DNA of 64,000 nt from Tistlia consotensis USBA 355 (GTDB lineage: Bacteria > Pseudomonadota > Alphaproteobacteria > Kiloniellales > DSM-21159): positions 55,200 to 119,199 of the forward strand of contig NZ_FWZX01000023.1 of the NCBI RefSeq assembly GCF_900177295.1, in the 5' to 3' direction. Both the position numbers and the translations under genes were made by a program. Positions 1 through 8,471 of the stretch are shown here, in pieces. Numbering within the stretch: position 1 is the first letter of the stretch; every line of letters starts with the position of its first letter. Below the pieces are notes generated by a model. That model was not told the origin of the DNA. It worked only from the letters and a program-made list of their open reading frames with translations, and did not search any database.

Positions 1-531
1 CAGCAGGACGACCAGGATGCCGAGCGCCAGGTTCAGCAGGTGCTGGCCGGCGAAGGTCACCGGCTTGCCGCTGACCAGGCCCTGCAGCTTGCAGAAGGCG
101 ACGATCGAGCCGGTGAAGGTGATCGCGCCGATCGCCGTGCCGAGCGACATCTCGATCAGCGAGTTCAGCTGGATGGCGCCGGGCGTGCCGATGCCGTAGG
201 CCGAGGGATTGTAGAAGGCCGCCGCGGCGACGAAGACCGCGGCCAGGCCGACCAGCGAGTGGAAGGCCGCGACCAGCTGCGGCAGCGCCGTCATCTGGAT
301 GCGGTAGGCGATGAAGGTGCCGATGCCGCCGCCGATCACGATGCCGGCGACGATCAGGCCGAGGTTGAATTCCTGCAGCTGGGTCAGCGTGGTCAGGATC
401 GCGATCGCCATGCCGAGCATGCCGAGGCGGTTGCCGTTGCGCGCGCTCTCCGGATGCGACAGGCCGCGCAGCGCCAGGATGAACAGCACCGAGGCGATCA
501 GGTAGAGCAGGGCGGCGAGATCGTGGCTCAT
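1..531 (-). CDS. pntB: NAD(P) transhydrogenase subunit beta (partial)
   Basis: This is the N-terminal 177 residues of the beta subunit of the proton-translocating nicotinamide nucleotide transhydrogenase; the rest lies beyond the left edge. The inner-membrane complex uses the proton gradient to reduce NADP+ with NADH. The visible part begins MSHDLAALLYLIASVLFIL and is a string of hydrophobic helices, as expected for the membrane domain that precedes the NADP-binding domain. The start at 531 follows the pntAB stop by 16 bases, so it is the third gene of a pntAA-pntAB-pntB operon. The gene was not listed as an open frame because it runs off the edge, but the reading is continuous to base 1. Confidence 0.93.
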   Translation of the reverse strand, partial: MSHDLAALLYLIASVLFILALRGLSHPESARNGNRLGMLGMAIAILTTLTQLQEFNLGLIVAGIVIGGGIGTFIAYRIQMTALPQLVAAFHSLVGLAAVFVAAAAFYNPSAYGIGTPGAIQLNSLIEMSLGTAIGAITFTGSIVAFCKLQGLVSGKPVTFAGQHLLNLALGILVVLL

Positions 532-547
532 GGTTCCGCTCCGTCCC

Positions 548-1000
548 CTACTTGGCCTTGCCCGCGGCGGCGGACCGGTCCTTCTTCTTGAACATCGACA
601 GCATCCGGTGGGTCACCAGGAAGCCGCCGAAGATGTTGACGCTGGCCAGCGTCACGGCGACGAAGCCCATGACCTCGGAGAAGCCGGCGCCCGAGCCCGC
701 GGCGATCAGCGCGCCGACGATGATCACCGAGGAGATCGCGTTGGTGACGCCCATCAGCGGCGAGTGCAGCGCCGGCGTGACCCGCCAGACGACGTGGTAG
801 CCGACGAAGACCGCCAGCACGAAGACCGTGAGGCCGACGATCAGGGGCGAGCTCATGTGCTCGGCACCGCCGCCGCTCGTCGCCAGCGTGCCGCCGGCCT
901 GCCGGCTGGCGTCGACGGCGAGAGCGCCGAGGTCGTGGGCCAGCTCGGCGGCGTCGCCGGCGATGCCGTGCAGCCGCTCGATCAGCTCGTTACTTGCCAT
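548..1000 (-). CDS. pntAB: NAD(P) transhydrogenase subunit alpha part 2
   Basis: A 150-residue membrane subunit of the proton-translocating transhydrogenase. In most alphaproteobacteria the alpha subunit is split into a soluble NAD-binding part (PntAA) and this small membrane part (PntAB). Residues 1-48 are a soluble, alanine-rich N-terminus. Three hydrophobic helices follow at about 52-70, 86-102 and 108-129, and the protein ends in a basic tail with KKKD. It overlaps the end of pntAA by 11 bases, which suggests translational coupling, and lies just upstream of pntB. Length and helix count are normal for the family. Confidence 0.93.
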   Translation of the reverse strand: MASNELIERLHGIAGDAAELAHDLGALAVDASRQAGGTLATSGGGAEHMSSPLIVGLTVFVLAVFVGYHVVWRVTPALHSPLMGVTNAISSVIIVGALIAAGSGAGFSEVMGFVAVTLASVNIFGGFLVTHRMLSMFKKKDRSAAAGKAK

Positions 1001-2378
1001 TCTTCTCGGCCTCCTGCGCTGCCGGGCCCTGGCCGTCGCCGGCCGCCCTGTCCTCGCTCGGCACCTCGCCCGGCGTCTCGCCCGGTGTCCCGCCCGGTGT
1101 CTCGGAGGCGCCCGGCTGCGGCGCGGCGGGCTTGGCAGCCGCCTTCTTCGCGGGGGCCTTCTTCGCCGGGGCCTTCTTGACCGGAGCCTTCTTTGCCGCC
1201 GCCGGCTCGGCCGGCGCGTCGCCGCCGGCCTTGGCCAGCTCGGCCTTCACCTGCTCCAGGTTCGGATGGACGATCTCGCCGTCGCGGGTCACGACCGTGC
1301 TCTTGACGATCTCGTCGTCCCAGTCGACCGCCAGCTTCTTCTCGGCCTTGTCCCAGAGCAGCGAGACCAGGTTGAACAGGTTGGTCGCGTAGAGCTGCGA
1401 GGTGTCGGTGGCGAGGCGCGCCGGCAGGTTGCGGTGGCCGATGATCTTGACGCCGTGCTTGACCGCGATCCGGTCCGGCTCGGAGAGCTCGCAGTTGCCG
1501 CCGGTCTCGACCGCGAGATCGACGATCACCGAGCCCGGCTTCATCGACTCGACCATCTCGGCGGAGATCAGCTTCGGCGCCGGCCGGCCGGGGATCAGCG
1601 CCGTGGTGATCACGATGTCCATCTTCTTGATCGTCTCGGCGGTCAGCTCGGCCTGCTTCTTCTTGTAGGCGTCGCTCATCTCCTTGGCGTAGCCGCCGGC
1701 GGTCTCGGCCTGCTTGAACTCCTCGTCCTCGACCGCGACGAACTTGGCGCCGAGCGATTCGACCTGCTCCTTGGCGGCCGGGCGCACGTCGGTCGCGTGC
1801 ACCACGGCGCCGAGGCGCCGGGCCGTGGCGATCGCCTGCAGGCCGGCGACGCCGGCGCCCATGACCAGGACCTGGGCCGGATTGACCCGGCCGGCCGCGG
1901 TCATCATCAGCGGGAAGGCGCGGCCGAACTCGCCGGCGGCGTCGATCACCGCCTTGTAGCCGGCCAGGTTGGCCTGGCTCGACAGCACGTCCATCGACTG
2001 CGCGCGCGTGATGCGCGGCATGAACTCCATGGCGAAGGCCGTGATCCCGGCGTCGGCCAGGGCCTTGAGCTCGGCGCCGGCGCGATAGGGATCGACCAGC
2101 GAGAGCAGCAGCGTGCCCCTGTCGAAGGCCTTGGCTTCCGCCGCCGTCGGGCGCTGCACCTTGAGCGCGATGCCGGCACCGGCCAGGGCCGCCTTGGCGT
2201 CCTTGGCCAGCGTCGCGCCGGCCTGCTCGTAGAGCGAGTCGGGCAGGCTGGCGCCGTCGCCGGCACCGGTCTCGACCGCGATCTCGAAGCCGAGGCCGAG
2301 ATACTTCTTCACGACCTCGGGCGTCGCGGCCACGCGGGCCTCTCCCGGGCGCCGCTCCTTCAGGATGGCGATCTTCAT
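990..2378 (-). CDS. pntAA: NAD(P) transhydrogenase subunit alpha part 1
   Basis: A 462-residue soluble NAD(H)-binding subunit of the transhydrogenase, related to alanine dehydrogenase. It starts [20 protein letters not shown], the typical N-terminus. It carries the [21 protein letters not shown] segment and a Rossmann motif, [19 protein letters not shown], followed by ATDVRP. The catalytic core ends near residue 384. Residues 385-462 are an extra tail: KKAP-type repeats, then a GETPGE-type stretch, then an acidic end. Such tails are not needed for the fold and their role is unknown. First gene of pntAA-pntAB-pntB; 40 bases separate its start from the upstream DUF1194 stop. Confidence 0.95.
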   Translation of the reverse strand: MKIAILKERRPGEARVAATPEVVKKYLGLGFEIAVETGAGDGASLPDSLYEQAGATLAKDAKAALAGAGIALKVQRPTAAEAKAFDRGTLLLSLVDPYRAGAELKALADAGITAFAMEFMPRITRAQSMDVLSSQANLAGYKAVIDAAGEFGRAFPLMMTAAGRVNPAQVLVMGAGVAGLQAIATARRLGAVVHATDVRPAAKEQVESLGAKFVAVEDEEFKQAETAGGYAKEMSDAYKKKQAELTAETIKKMDIVITTALIPGRPAPKLISAEMVESMKPGSVIVDLAVETGGNCELSEPDRIAVKHGVKIIGHRNLPARLATDTSQLYATNLFNLVSLLWDKAEKKLAVDWDDEIVKSTVVTRDGEIVHPNLEQVKAELAKAGGDAPAEPAAAKKAPVKKAPAKKAPAKKAAAKPAAPQPGASETPGGTPGETPGEVPSEDRAAGDGQGPAAQEAEKNGK

Positions 2379-2418
2379 GGACCTTCCGCCGTCTTTGGTG
2401 CGATTCCCCTAGCGGCCG

Positions 2419-3195
2419 CTACCATGCCGTGGCCAGGGCCTGCCCGCAAGGGCGGTGCCTGCAGGAATCCGGCAGGCGTCCGACCAGCGGCCGGCCTTCG
2501 ATCTCGCGGATCAGCTTGCGCCGGATCGCGGCGGCGAAGTCGGCGTAGCCGGACGCGACCTCGACGAAGGCGCCGGCCCCGCCGATCAGGTGCCGGCGGT
2601 AGTAGTCGGCGAGGCCGGGCTCGTCCTGGACGATCGCCAGGCCGTTGATCGTGATGCCGCGCAGCAGGGCGAAGGCGCGGCCCTGGGCGATGTCCAGGCT
2701 CCACTCGCGGAACGGTGTCTCGCTGCCGTCGCCCGAGACGTCGATGACCTTGCGGTCGGCGGCCAGGCCGCTCTGCCCGATCTGCCAGGCGGCGTACTGC
2801 AGGGCCTTGCCGATGCCGGTGCCGCCGCGCACGACGCGGCGCGGGAAGCGCTCGATCAGCTGCGCCACGCGCTCGGCCGAGGCCGGCCCGTCGATCCGCT
2901 GCCAGCCCGAGCTGTCCTTCGGCCGATTGGCCTCGGACCAGACGGCGAGGTTGACCGCGATGCTGCCGCGGGCGCCCTCGGCGATCGCCTGCTGGACCTC
3001 GGGCGCGCGCAGCGCCGCGGCGATGCCGCCGAGCTGCAGGGCGTACTCGCCGTCGTCGACGGAGCCGGAGGCGTCGACCGCCAGCACCAGCAGCAGGTCG
3101 AGCGGCCCTGCGCCGCCCGGGTCGGCGCAGGCAGGCCCGGCCGGCAGCAGCAGGGCGGCGAGCAGCGCGGCGAGGACCGGCAGGAGTGGGCGCAT
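2419..3195 (-). CDS. DUF1194 secreted VWA-like protein
   Basis: A 258-residue protein that I recognise as the DUF1194 family, which is distantly related to von Willebrand factor A domains. Residues 1-24 form a signal peptide ending in PACA, so the mature protein should be periplasmic. A MIDAS-like metal site is visible: DASGS at 41-45, then a GGTG threonine near residue 125 and DVSGDGS further on. These would bind a divalent metal and a protein ligand. The biological role is unknown. It lies between the two-component pair (89 bases upstream) and pntAA (40 bases downstream), all on the same strand, so it could be transcribed with either. Confidence 0.82.
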   Translation of the reverse strand: MRPLLPVLAALLAALLLPAGPACADPGGAGPLDLLLVLAVDASGSVDDGEYALQLGGIAAALRAPEVQQAIAEGARGSIAVNLAVWSEANRPKDSSGWQRIDGPASAERVAQLIERFPRRVVRGGTGIGKALQYAAWQIGQSGLAADRKVIDVSGDGSETPFREWSLDIAQGRAFALLRGITINGLAIVQDEPGLADYYRRHLIGGAGAFVEVASGYADFAAAIRRKLIREIEGRPLVGRLPDSCRHRPCGQALATAW

Positions 3196-3283
3196 GGCCC
3201 CAAGACTAGGGCGCGACGGCGCCCGCGTCGAAGCCCCGCGTCGAAGCCCCGCGTCGAACCATCGTCGCCGGCCCAGTGGCGGC

Positions 3284-4690
3284 TCAGGCTTCCTCGGGCT
3301 TGAAGGTCCAGACGATGCGCAGGCCGGGCTCGTTGTCCTGCAGCTCGAGCCGGCTGTCGTGCAGCTTGGCGACCGCCGCCGCCAGCGACAGGCCGAGGCC
3401 GCTGCCCGGACGGCTGCGGCTCTCGTCGAGGCGCACGAAGCGCTGCAGCACGGCGGCGCGCGAGGCGGCCGGCACGCCGGGGCCGCGGTCGGCGACGCAC
3501 AGCACCGTCTCGCCGTCGCGCCGGCTGAGCGCGATGCGGATCTCGCCGCCGCTGGCGCCGTACTTGAGCGCGTTGTCGACCAGGTTCGAGATCGCCTGGG
3601 CGAGCAGCTGGCGGTGGCCGAGGATCGGCGCCGGGCCGCCGGCCGAGATGAACAGCCGGCAGTCGGATTCCTCGGCGAGCGGCTCGTAGAGCTCGCCGAG
3701 CTCGGCGACCAGCTCGGCGAGGTCGACGCTCTCGAAGGAGACGCGGGTGACGCCGGCCTCGGCCTCGGCGATGGCGATCAGCGAATCGAAGGTGCCGCGG
3801 ATTGTCTCGACGTCGGTCAGGGCCTGCTCCAGCACCTGGCGGTCGAGGCTCTGGCCTTCGCCCTCCCCCCCGGGCGGCAGCGCGTCGTGCTCGCGCAGCG
3901 CCATCTCGATGCGGCTGCGCAGCCGGGTCAGCGGGCTGCGCAGGTCGTGGGCCAGGCTGTCGGTGACGATGCGCATGCCGGTCATCAGGGTCTCGATCCG
4001 CGCCAGCATGCGGTTCAGGTTCTCGGCCAGGCGGTCGAAGGCGTCGCCGGTGCCGCTCAGCGGCACGCGCTGGGTGAGGTCGCCGTCGACGATGCGCCGG
4101 CTGGTCTGGCTGACCGTCTCGACGCGGCTGAACAGGTAGCGGCCGAGCAGCCAGCCGCCGAGCGCGCCGAGCAGCAGCGCCGCGCCGAGGCCCCAGCCGA
4201 TCGCCTCCAGGATGGTCCGGCGCAGCGATTCGCGCGCGCCCAGGTCGCGGCCGACCAGCAGGCGGAAGCCGCCCTGCAGCTCGAAGGCGCGGGCGCCGAC
4301 CAGCACCTGCTCGGTGTGCTCCAGGGTGCGGTAGAGCTTCAGGCGCAGCCATTCGCCGTTCGGCTGCGCGGCCTCGGGCCAGGCCAGCAGGTTGCCGGCG
4401 AGCCGGCGGCCGGTCGGGCTGACCAGCAGGTAGACGTTGTCGGTGTCGCCGCCGGGCGAGCTGCGCTGCTGGATGACCTCGAGCAGGCGCGGCAGGCCCT
4501 CCTCGGCGTACTGCTCGGCCAGGCCGCGCAGCTCGGCCTGCACCGTGTCGGCGACCTGCCGCTCGATGACGTCGACGCTCGACCAGTAGACGAAGCTGCC
4601 GAGCGCGGCCATCGAGGTCGCGAAGAGCAGGGCGTAGAGGGCCGCGAAGCGGAAGCTCGCCCCGCGCCACCAGCGTGGCGATGCCGTCAC
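3284..4690 (-). CDS. Two-component sensor histidine kinase (HAMP, HisKA)
   Basis: A 468-residue inner-membrane sensor kinase. Transmembrane helices are at about 15-37 and 162-184 and enclose a periplasmic sensor region of some 125 residues. A HAMP linker follows (about 184-236), then the dimerisation and phosphoacceptor helix with H248 in AHDLRSPLTRLR. The ATPase domain has the N box (SNLVDNALKYG), the G1 box (DRGPGVP) and the G2 box (GSGLGLSLA). The start overlaps the stop of the response regulator by 4 bases (ATGA), so the two are translationally coupled. The signal is unknown. The htrA gene directly upstream suggests envelope stress, but that is inference. Confidence 0.92.
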   Translation of the reverse strand: MTASPRWWRGASFRFAALYALLFATSMAALGSFVYWSSVDVIERQVADTVQAELRGLAEQYAEEGLPRLLEVIQQRSSPGGDTDNVYLLVSPTGRRLAGNLLAWPEAAQPNGEWLRLKLYRTLEHTEQVLVGARAFELQGGFRLLVGRDLGARESLRRTILEAIGWGLGAALLLGALGGWLLGRYLFSRVETVSQTSRRIVDGDLTQRVPLSGTGDAFDRLAENLNRMLARIETLMTGMRIVTDSLAHDLRSPLTRLRSRIEMALREHDALPPGGEGEGQSLDRQVLEQALTDVETIRGTFDSLIAIAEAEAGVTRVSFESVDLAELVAELGELYEPLAEESDCRLFISAGGPAPILGHRQLLAQAISNLVDNALKYGASGGEIRIALSRRDGETVLCVADRGPGVPAASRAAVLQRFVRLDESRSRPGSGLGLSLAAAVAKLHDSRLELQDNEPGLRIVWTFKPEEA

Positions 4691-5364
4691 GCGTCCTCCG
4701 CCAGCCGGTAGCCGACGCCGCGGACCGTATGGATCAGCGGGCGGTCGAACTCCCGGTCGATCTTCTGCCTGAGCCGGCTGACGTGGACGTCGATGACGTT
4801 GGTCTGGGGGTCGAAGTGGTAGTCCCAGACGCCCTCGAGCAGCATCGTGCGGGTCACGGTCTGGCCGTTGTGGCGCAGCAGGTACTCGAGCAGCTTGAAC
4901 TCGCGGGGCTGCAGGTCGATCGCCTTGCCCGAGCGCGTCACCCGGCGCGCCAGCAGGTCCATCTCGAGGTCCGCGACGTTGAGCTTGGTCTGGGCGACCG
5001 CGGAGCTGCGCCGGCGCGACAGCGCCTCGATGCGGGCGAGCAGCTCGGAGAAGGCGAAGGGCTTGACCAGGTAGTCGTCGCCGCCGGCCTTCAGGCCCTT
5101 GACCCGCTCGTCGACGTGGCCGACCGCGGAGAGGATCAGGACCGGCGTCTCGATCTCGGCCGCGCGCAGCGCCTGCAGCACGGCGAGGCCGTCGAGCTTG
5201 GGCAGCATGCGGTCGAGGACGACCGCGTCGTAGTCGCCGCCCGAGGCCAGGAACAGGCCCTCCCGCCCGTCGGCGGCGGTGTCGACGGTGTGGCCGGCCT
5301 CGGTCAGGCCCTTGGCCAGGTAGTCGGCGGTCTTCGCATCGTCTTCGACGATCAGGATACGCAT
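4687..5364 (-). CDS. OmpR-family response regulator
   Basis: A 225-residue transcription factor and the partner of the overlapping kinase. The receiver domain has the acidic pocket VEDD near residue 8, the phosphorylation site D51 (VVLDRMLP) and the conserved lysine K101 (LVKPF). A winged-helix DNA-binding domain of the OmpR/PhoB type follows, ending in VHVSRLRQKID and HTVRGVGYRL. The first gene of the pair, it starts 118 bases downstream of the htrA stop. A terminator-like hairpin lies in that gap, so the pair probably has its own promoter there. Confidence 0.94.
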   Translation of the reverse strand: MRILIVEDDAKTADYLAKGLTEAGHTVDTAADGREGLFLASGGDYDAVVLDRMLPKLDGLAVLQALRAAEIETPVLILSAVGHVDERVKGLKAGGDDYLVKPFAFSELLARIEALSRRRSSAVAQTKLNVADLEMDLLARRVTRSGKAIDLQPREFKLLEYLLRHNGQTVTRTMLLEGVWDYHFDPQTNVIDVHVSRLRQKIDREFDRPLIHTVRGVGYRLAEDA

Positions 5365-5417
5365 CGCGGTGTCACTCCCCCTTGCTCGTAATAGTGCGGT
5401 TTTCCCTGGTTTTGCGC

Positions 5418-5452
5418 AAAAGAAAGGGCCGGCCGCTGCCTGCGACCGGCCC
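5418..5452 (-). terminator. Rho-independent terminator of htrA
   Basis: On the minus strand an 11-bp stem, GGGCCGGUCGC pairing with GCGGCCGGCCC through one U-G wobble, closes a 5-base loop (AGGCA). It is followed at once by TTTCTTTT. It begins 30 bases after the htrA stop, in the right orientation to end htrA transcription before the response regulator. It is the best intrinsic terminator that I see in this window. Confidence 0.85.
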
Positions 5453-5482
5453 TCCCACCCCGGCCGACGGGGACGAAGGGGC

Positions 5483-6943
5483 TTAGGCGCCGGCCAGGGT
5501 CAGCCCGAGGTAGAGGGCGTTGCCGTCCCGCTTGACCAGCAGGGCGACCGCCTTCTTGTCGTGCTCGCGGGCCTGGTCGATCGCCTTGTCCAGCGCAGCC
5601 GGGGTGTCGACCGTCTTGCCGTCGACCTCCGAGATCACGTCGCCTGGCTTCAGGCCCTGGCGGGCCGCCAGACCGTTCGGCGCGACGCCGGTGACCACCA
5701 CGCCCTTGGTCGAGCTGTCGAGCTGCAGCTGGTCGCGCAGCTCCGGCGTCAGGGCCGACAGCTTGGCGCCGAGCTTGTCCGACTCGCCCTGGCTCGGCTG
5801 CTCGAGGGCGGCCGTCTGCTGCGGGTTCATCTTGGCGATGGTGACGTCGAGCGACTTCTGCTGGCCGTTGCGCAGCACCTCGACGTCGACGTCGGTGCCG
5901 GGCTTCACGGCGGCGACCAGACGCGGCAGGTCGCGCATCGTATCGATCTGCTCGCCGTTGAACTGCGTGATCACGTCGCCCGACTTGAAGCCCGCCTTCT
6001 GGGCTGGCGAGTGGTCGAACACGTCGGCGACCAGGGCACCGTGGTCCTCCTTGATGCCGAAGGCCTGGGCCAGCTCCGGGGTGACCTGCTGGATCTTGAC
6101 GCCCAGCCAGCCGCGCTCGACCGAGCCGTGCTCGCGCAGCTGCGCGATGACGTTCTGGGCCAGGTTCGACGGGATCGCGAAGCCGATGCCGACCGAGCCG
6201 CCATTCGGCGAGTAGATCGCCGAGTTGATGCCGATGACCTTGCCGTCGATGTTGAACATCGGGCCGCCCGAGTTGCCGCGGTTGATCGCGGCGTCGGTCT
6301 GGATGAAGTCGTCGTACGGGCCGGCGCCGATGTCACGGCCGCGGGCCGAGACGATGCCGGCGGTCACGGTGCCGCCGAGGCCGAAGGGGTTGCCGATCGC
6401 CAGCACCCAGTCGCCGACCTCCATCTTGTCGGAGTCGCCCCAGGTCACGGTCGGCAGCGGCTTGTCGGTCTTGACCTTGAGCAGCGCCAGGTCGGTCTTC
6501 GGGTCGGTGCCGAGAACCTTGGCGTCGAACTGGCGGCCGTCGCTCAGCTTGATGCTGACCTTGTCGGCCTTGTCGACCACGTGGTTGTTGGTGACGACGT
6601 AGCCGTCGGCGTCGATCACGAAGCCGGAGCCGAGGGCGCGCTCGGGGCCCTGCGGAGCCTGCTGCATCGGGCCGAAGTGCTTGAAGAAGTCCTCGAAGGG
6701 CGTGCCCTCGAAGGGGTTGGGGGCGTTTTGCGGACCGGCGTCGCCGCTGGCCGTCGGATGGTCGATCTCGGACGTGATCAGCACGACCGCCGGGCTGACC
6801 TTCTTGACCAGGCCCGCGAAGGACTCGGGCACCGGCGCCGCGGCCGCCACCTGGGTCCAAACGAGCAGGCCACCTGCCAGCGCGGCGCCGGCCCAGCGGA
6901 TCGGCCGGCTGAGCGGCCGCGCTTTCGTCGTCTGGGTTAGCAT
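5483..6943 (-). CDS. Periplasmic serine protease, DegP/HtrA (Do) family
   Basis: A 486-residue protease and chaperone that degrades misfolded envelope proteins. The N-terminus has a signal peptide (RWAGAALAGGLLVW, cleaved near AAAAP). The catalytic triad is visible: H121 (TNNHVV), D151 (KTDLALLK) and S225 (RGNSGGP). Two PDZ domains follow, at about 260-355 and 390-480. I chose the ATG at 6943 because AAGAGGTG lies just upstream; a longer frame to 6985 would add 14 residues that do not look like a signal peptide. It lies upstream of an OmpR/EnvZ-type pair on the same strand, an arrangement that suggests envelope-stress regulation. Confidence 0.94.
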   Translation of the reverse strand: MLTQTTKARPLSRPIRWAGAALAGGLLVWTQVAAAAPVPESFAGLVKKVSPAVVLITSEIDHPTASGDAGPQNAPNPFEGTPFEDFFKHFGPMQQAPQGPERALGSGFVIDADGYVVTNNHVVDKADKVSIKLSDGRQFDAKVLGTDPKTDLALLKVKTDKPLPTVTWGDSDKMEVGDWVLAIGNPFGLGGTVTAGIVSARGRDIGAGPYDDFIQTDAAINRGNSGGPMFNIDGKVIGINSAIYSPNGGSVGIGFAIPSNLAQNVIAQLREHGSVERGWLGVKIQQVTPELAQAFGIKEDHGALVADVFDHSPAQKAGFKSGDVITQFNGEQIDTMRDLPRLVAAVKPGTDVDVEVLRNGQQKSLDVTIAKMNPQQTAALEQPSQGESDKLGAKLSALTPELRDQLQLDSSTKGVVVTGVAPNGLAARQGLKPGDVISEVDGKTVDTPAALDKAIDQAREHDKKAVALLVKRDGNALYLGLTLAGA

Positions 6944-7197
6944 CTCTGCACCTCTTGTGCGTTGGGGGATTCCGGAGGACGCCACGACCTATTGCCGGGG
7001 CGCTCGACTAGGAGAATGGTGAGGGGCGTCTTACGGTCCCCTGTCCGGCACATTAAGACTTGTCCACCTTCCGGTAAGGAAAGCGGCGGCCGCGCCGCCG
7101 GCGCCGGTCCGGCCTGCGCAAAGCCCGCTTTGGCGCCCCGTTCGGCGCCGTGTAAGCTGCCTCGCGCTTGGGATTGGCCGGGGAGGGGCGGAGCGCT

Positions 7198-8457
7198 TTG
7201 CGGATCGCGGTTCTGGGAGCCGGCCTCGCCGGAGTCACCTGCGCCTGGCGCCTGGCCAAGGACGGCCACGAGGTCACGGTCGTCGATCGCGGCGAGACCG
7301 CGGCCAACTTCACCTCCTACGCCAACGCGGGCTTGGTCGCGCCCGGCCATGCCTATGCCTGGTCCTCGCCGAAGGCGCCGGGCATGCTGCTGCGCTCGCT
7401 GTGGCGCGACGACCAGGCGCTGCGCTTCCGGCCCAACCTGGATCCGGCGCTGTGGCGCTGGACCGTCAAGTTCCTGCTGCAGTGCACCAGCGAGCGCGCG
7501 CGCATCAACACGACCACCAAGGTGCGGCTCTGCCTCTATTCCCAGCAGTGCCTGCAGGCGGTCGTCGCCGAGACCGGCGTCGCCTACGACGGCCGCGGCG
7601 GCGGGCTGCTCTATCTCTATCGCCGGCCGGCCAGCTTCGAGGCGGCGGTCGCCAAGATGGCGATCCTGACCGGCGAGGGCGTCGAGCTGCAGGCCCTGGA
7701 TCCGGCGGCTGCGGCGGCCATCGATCCGGCCCTGGCGCCGGTCGCCGGCCGCCTGGCCGGCGCGGTCTTCGCGCCGGGCGACGAGAGCGGCGACTCGCGC
7801 CGCTTCACCATCGAGCTGGCCAAGGCCTGCGAGGCCAGGGGCGTGACCTTCCGCTGGGGCGAGACCGTGCAGCGCCTGGCGGTCGAGGGCGACCGCGTGG
7901 CCCGGGTCGCGACCGACAGGGGCGGCGTCGAGGCCGATGCCTACGTCCTGGCCCTCGGCGTCTACAGCCCGCATCTGGCGCGCGACCTCGGCCTCGACCT
8001 GCCGATCTATCCGGTCAAGGGCTACTCGGTGACGATCCCGACCGCCGGCGGCAGCGACGTGCCGCGCCTCGGCGGCGTCGACGAGGACAACCTGGTCGCC
8101 TACTGCCCGATGGGCGAGCGGCTGCGGGTCACCGCGACCGCCGAGTTCGCCGGCTACGACACCAGCCACCGCCCGTCCGACTTCCGCTACATGGTCAAGA
8201 CCGCGCGCGAGCTGTTCCCCGAGGCCGGCGACTACGAGCGGCCGGACTATTGGGCTTGCCTCAGGCCGATGACCCCGACCAACATTCCGATCCTGGGCCG
8301 CAGCCGGCACCGCAACCTGTTCCTCAACACCGGCCACGGCCACATGGGCTGGACCATGGCCTGCGGCACCGCCGAGATCGTCGCCGACGCGATCGCCGGC
8401 CGCCGGCCCGGCATCGACACCGCCGGCATGACCCTGCCGGGCCTCGACCTCCACTGA
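7198..8457 (+). CDS. dadA: D-amino acid dehydrogenase (FAD)
   Basis: A 419-residue flavoprotein of the DadA/DAO family, which oxidises D-amino acids to keto acids and passes electrons to the respiratory chain. The FAD-binding motif GAGLAG is at residues 7-12, followed by the acidic end VVDRG. The DadA-like segments YANAGLVAPGHAYAWSSP, YPVKGYS and RPMTPTNIPILG are present, and the C-terminal FAD motif reads NTGHGHMGWTMACGT. I prefer the TTG at 7198 (protein starts MRIAVLGAG) because GGGAGG lies about 11 bases upstream; the TTG at 7168 would add ten residues. It is followed 14 bases later by an isomerase/racemase-like gene, probably as an operon. Confidence 0.9.
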   Translation: MRIAVLGAGLAGVTCAWRLAKDGHEVTVVDRGETAANFTSYANAGLVAPGHAYAWSSPKAPGMLLRSLWRDDQALRFRPNLDPALWRWTVKFLLQCTSERARINTTTKVRLCLYSQQCLQAVVAETGVAYDGRGGGLLYLYRRPASFEAAVAKMAILTGEGVELQALDPAAAAAIDPALAPVAGRLAGAVFAPGDESGDSRRFTIELAKACEARGVTFRWGETVQRLAVEGDRVARVATDRGGVEADAYVLALGVYSPHLARDLGLDLPIYPVKGYSVTIPTAGGSDVPRLGGVDEDNLVAYCPMGERLRVTATAEFAGYDTSHRPSDFRYMVKTARELFPEAGDYERPDYWACLRPMTPTNIPILGRSRHRNLFLNTGHGHMGWTMACGTAEIVADAIAGRRPGIDTAGMTLPGLDLH

Positions 8458-8471
8458 CGGGAGACAGCGCG

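Noticed and set aside
1081..1205. Tandem DNA repeat read as a CRISPR-like or satellite array near the pntAA end
   Set aside because: The repeats are short codon-level repeats that encode KKAP units in frame; there are no spacers.
2645..4711. Open frames of 600-830 codons on the strand opposite real genes (for example 828-2648, 2645-4711, 11199-13682 minus, 25086-27155 minus, 42955-45465 minus)
   Set aside because: They mirror well-supported genes on the other strand, are rich in Arg, Ala, Gly and Pro, and show no domain signatures. In high-GC DNA such shadows are expected.
6944..7197. Heat-shock sigma-32 promoter for htrA
   Set aside because: I looked for a CTTG and CCAT-like pair upstream of 6943 on the minus strand and found no pair with correct spacing.
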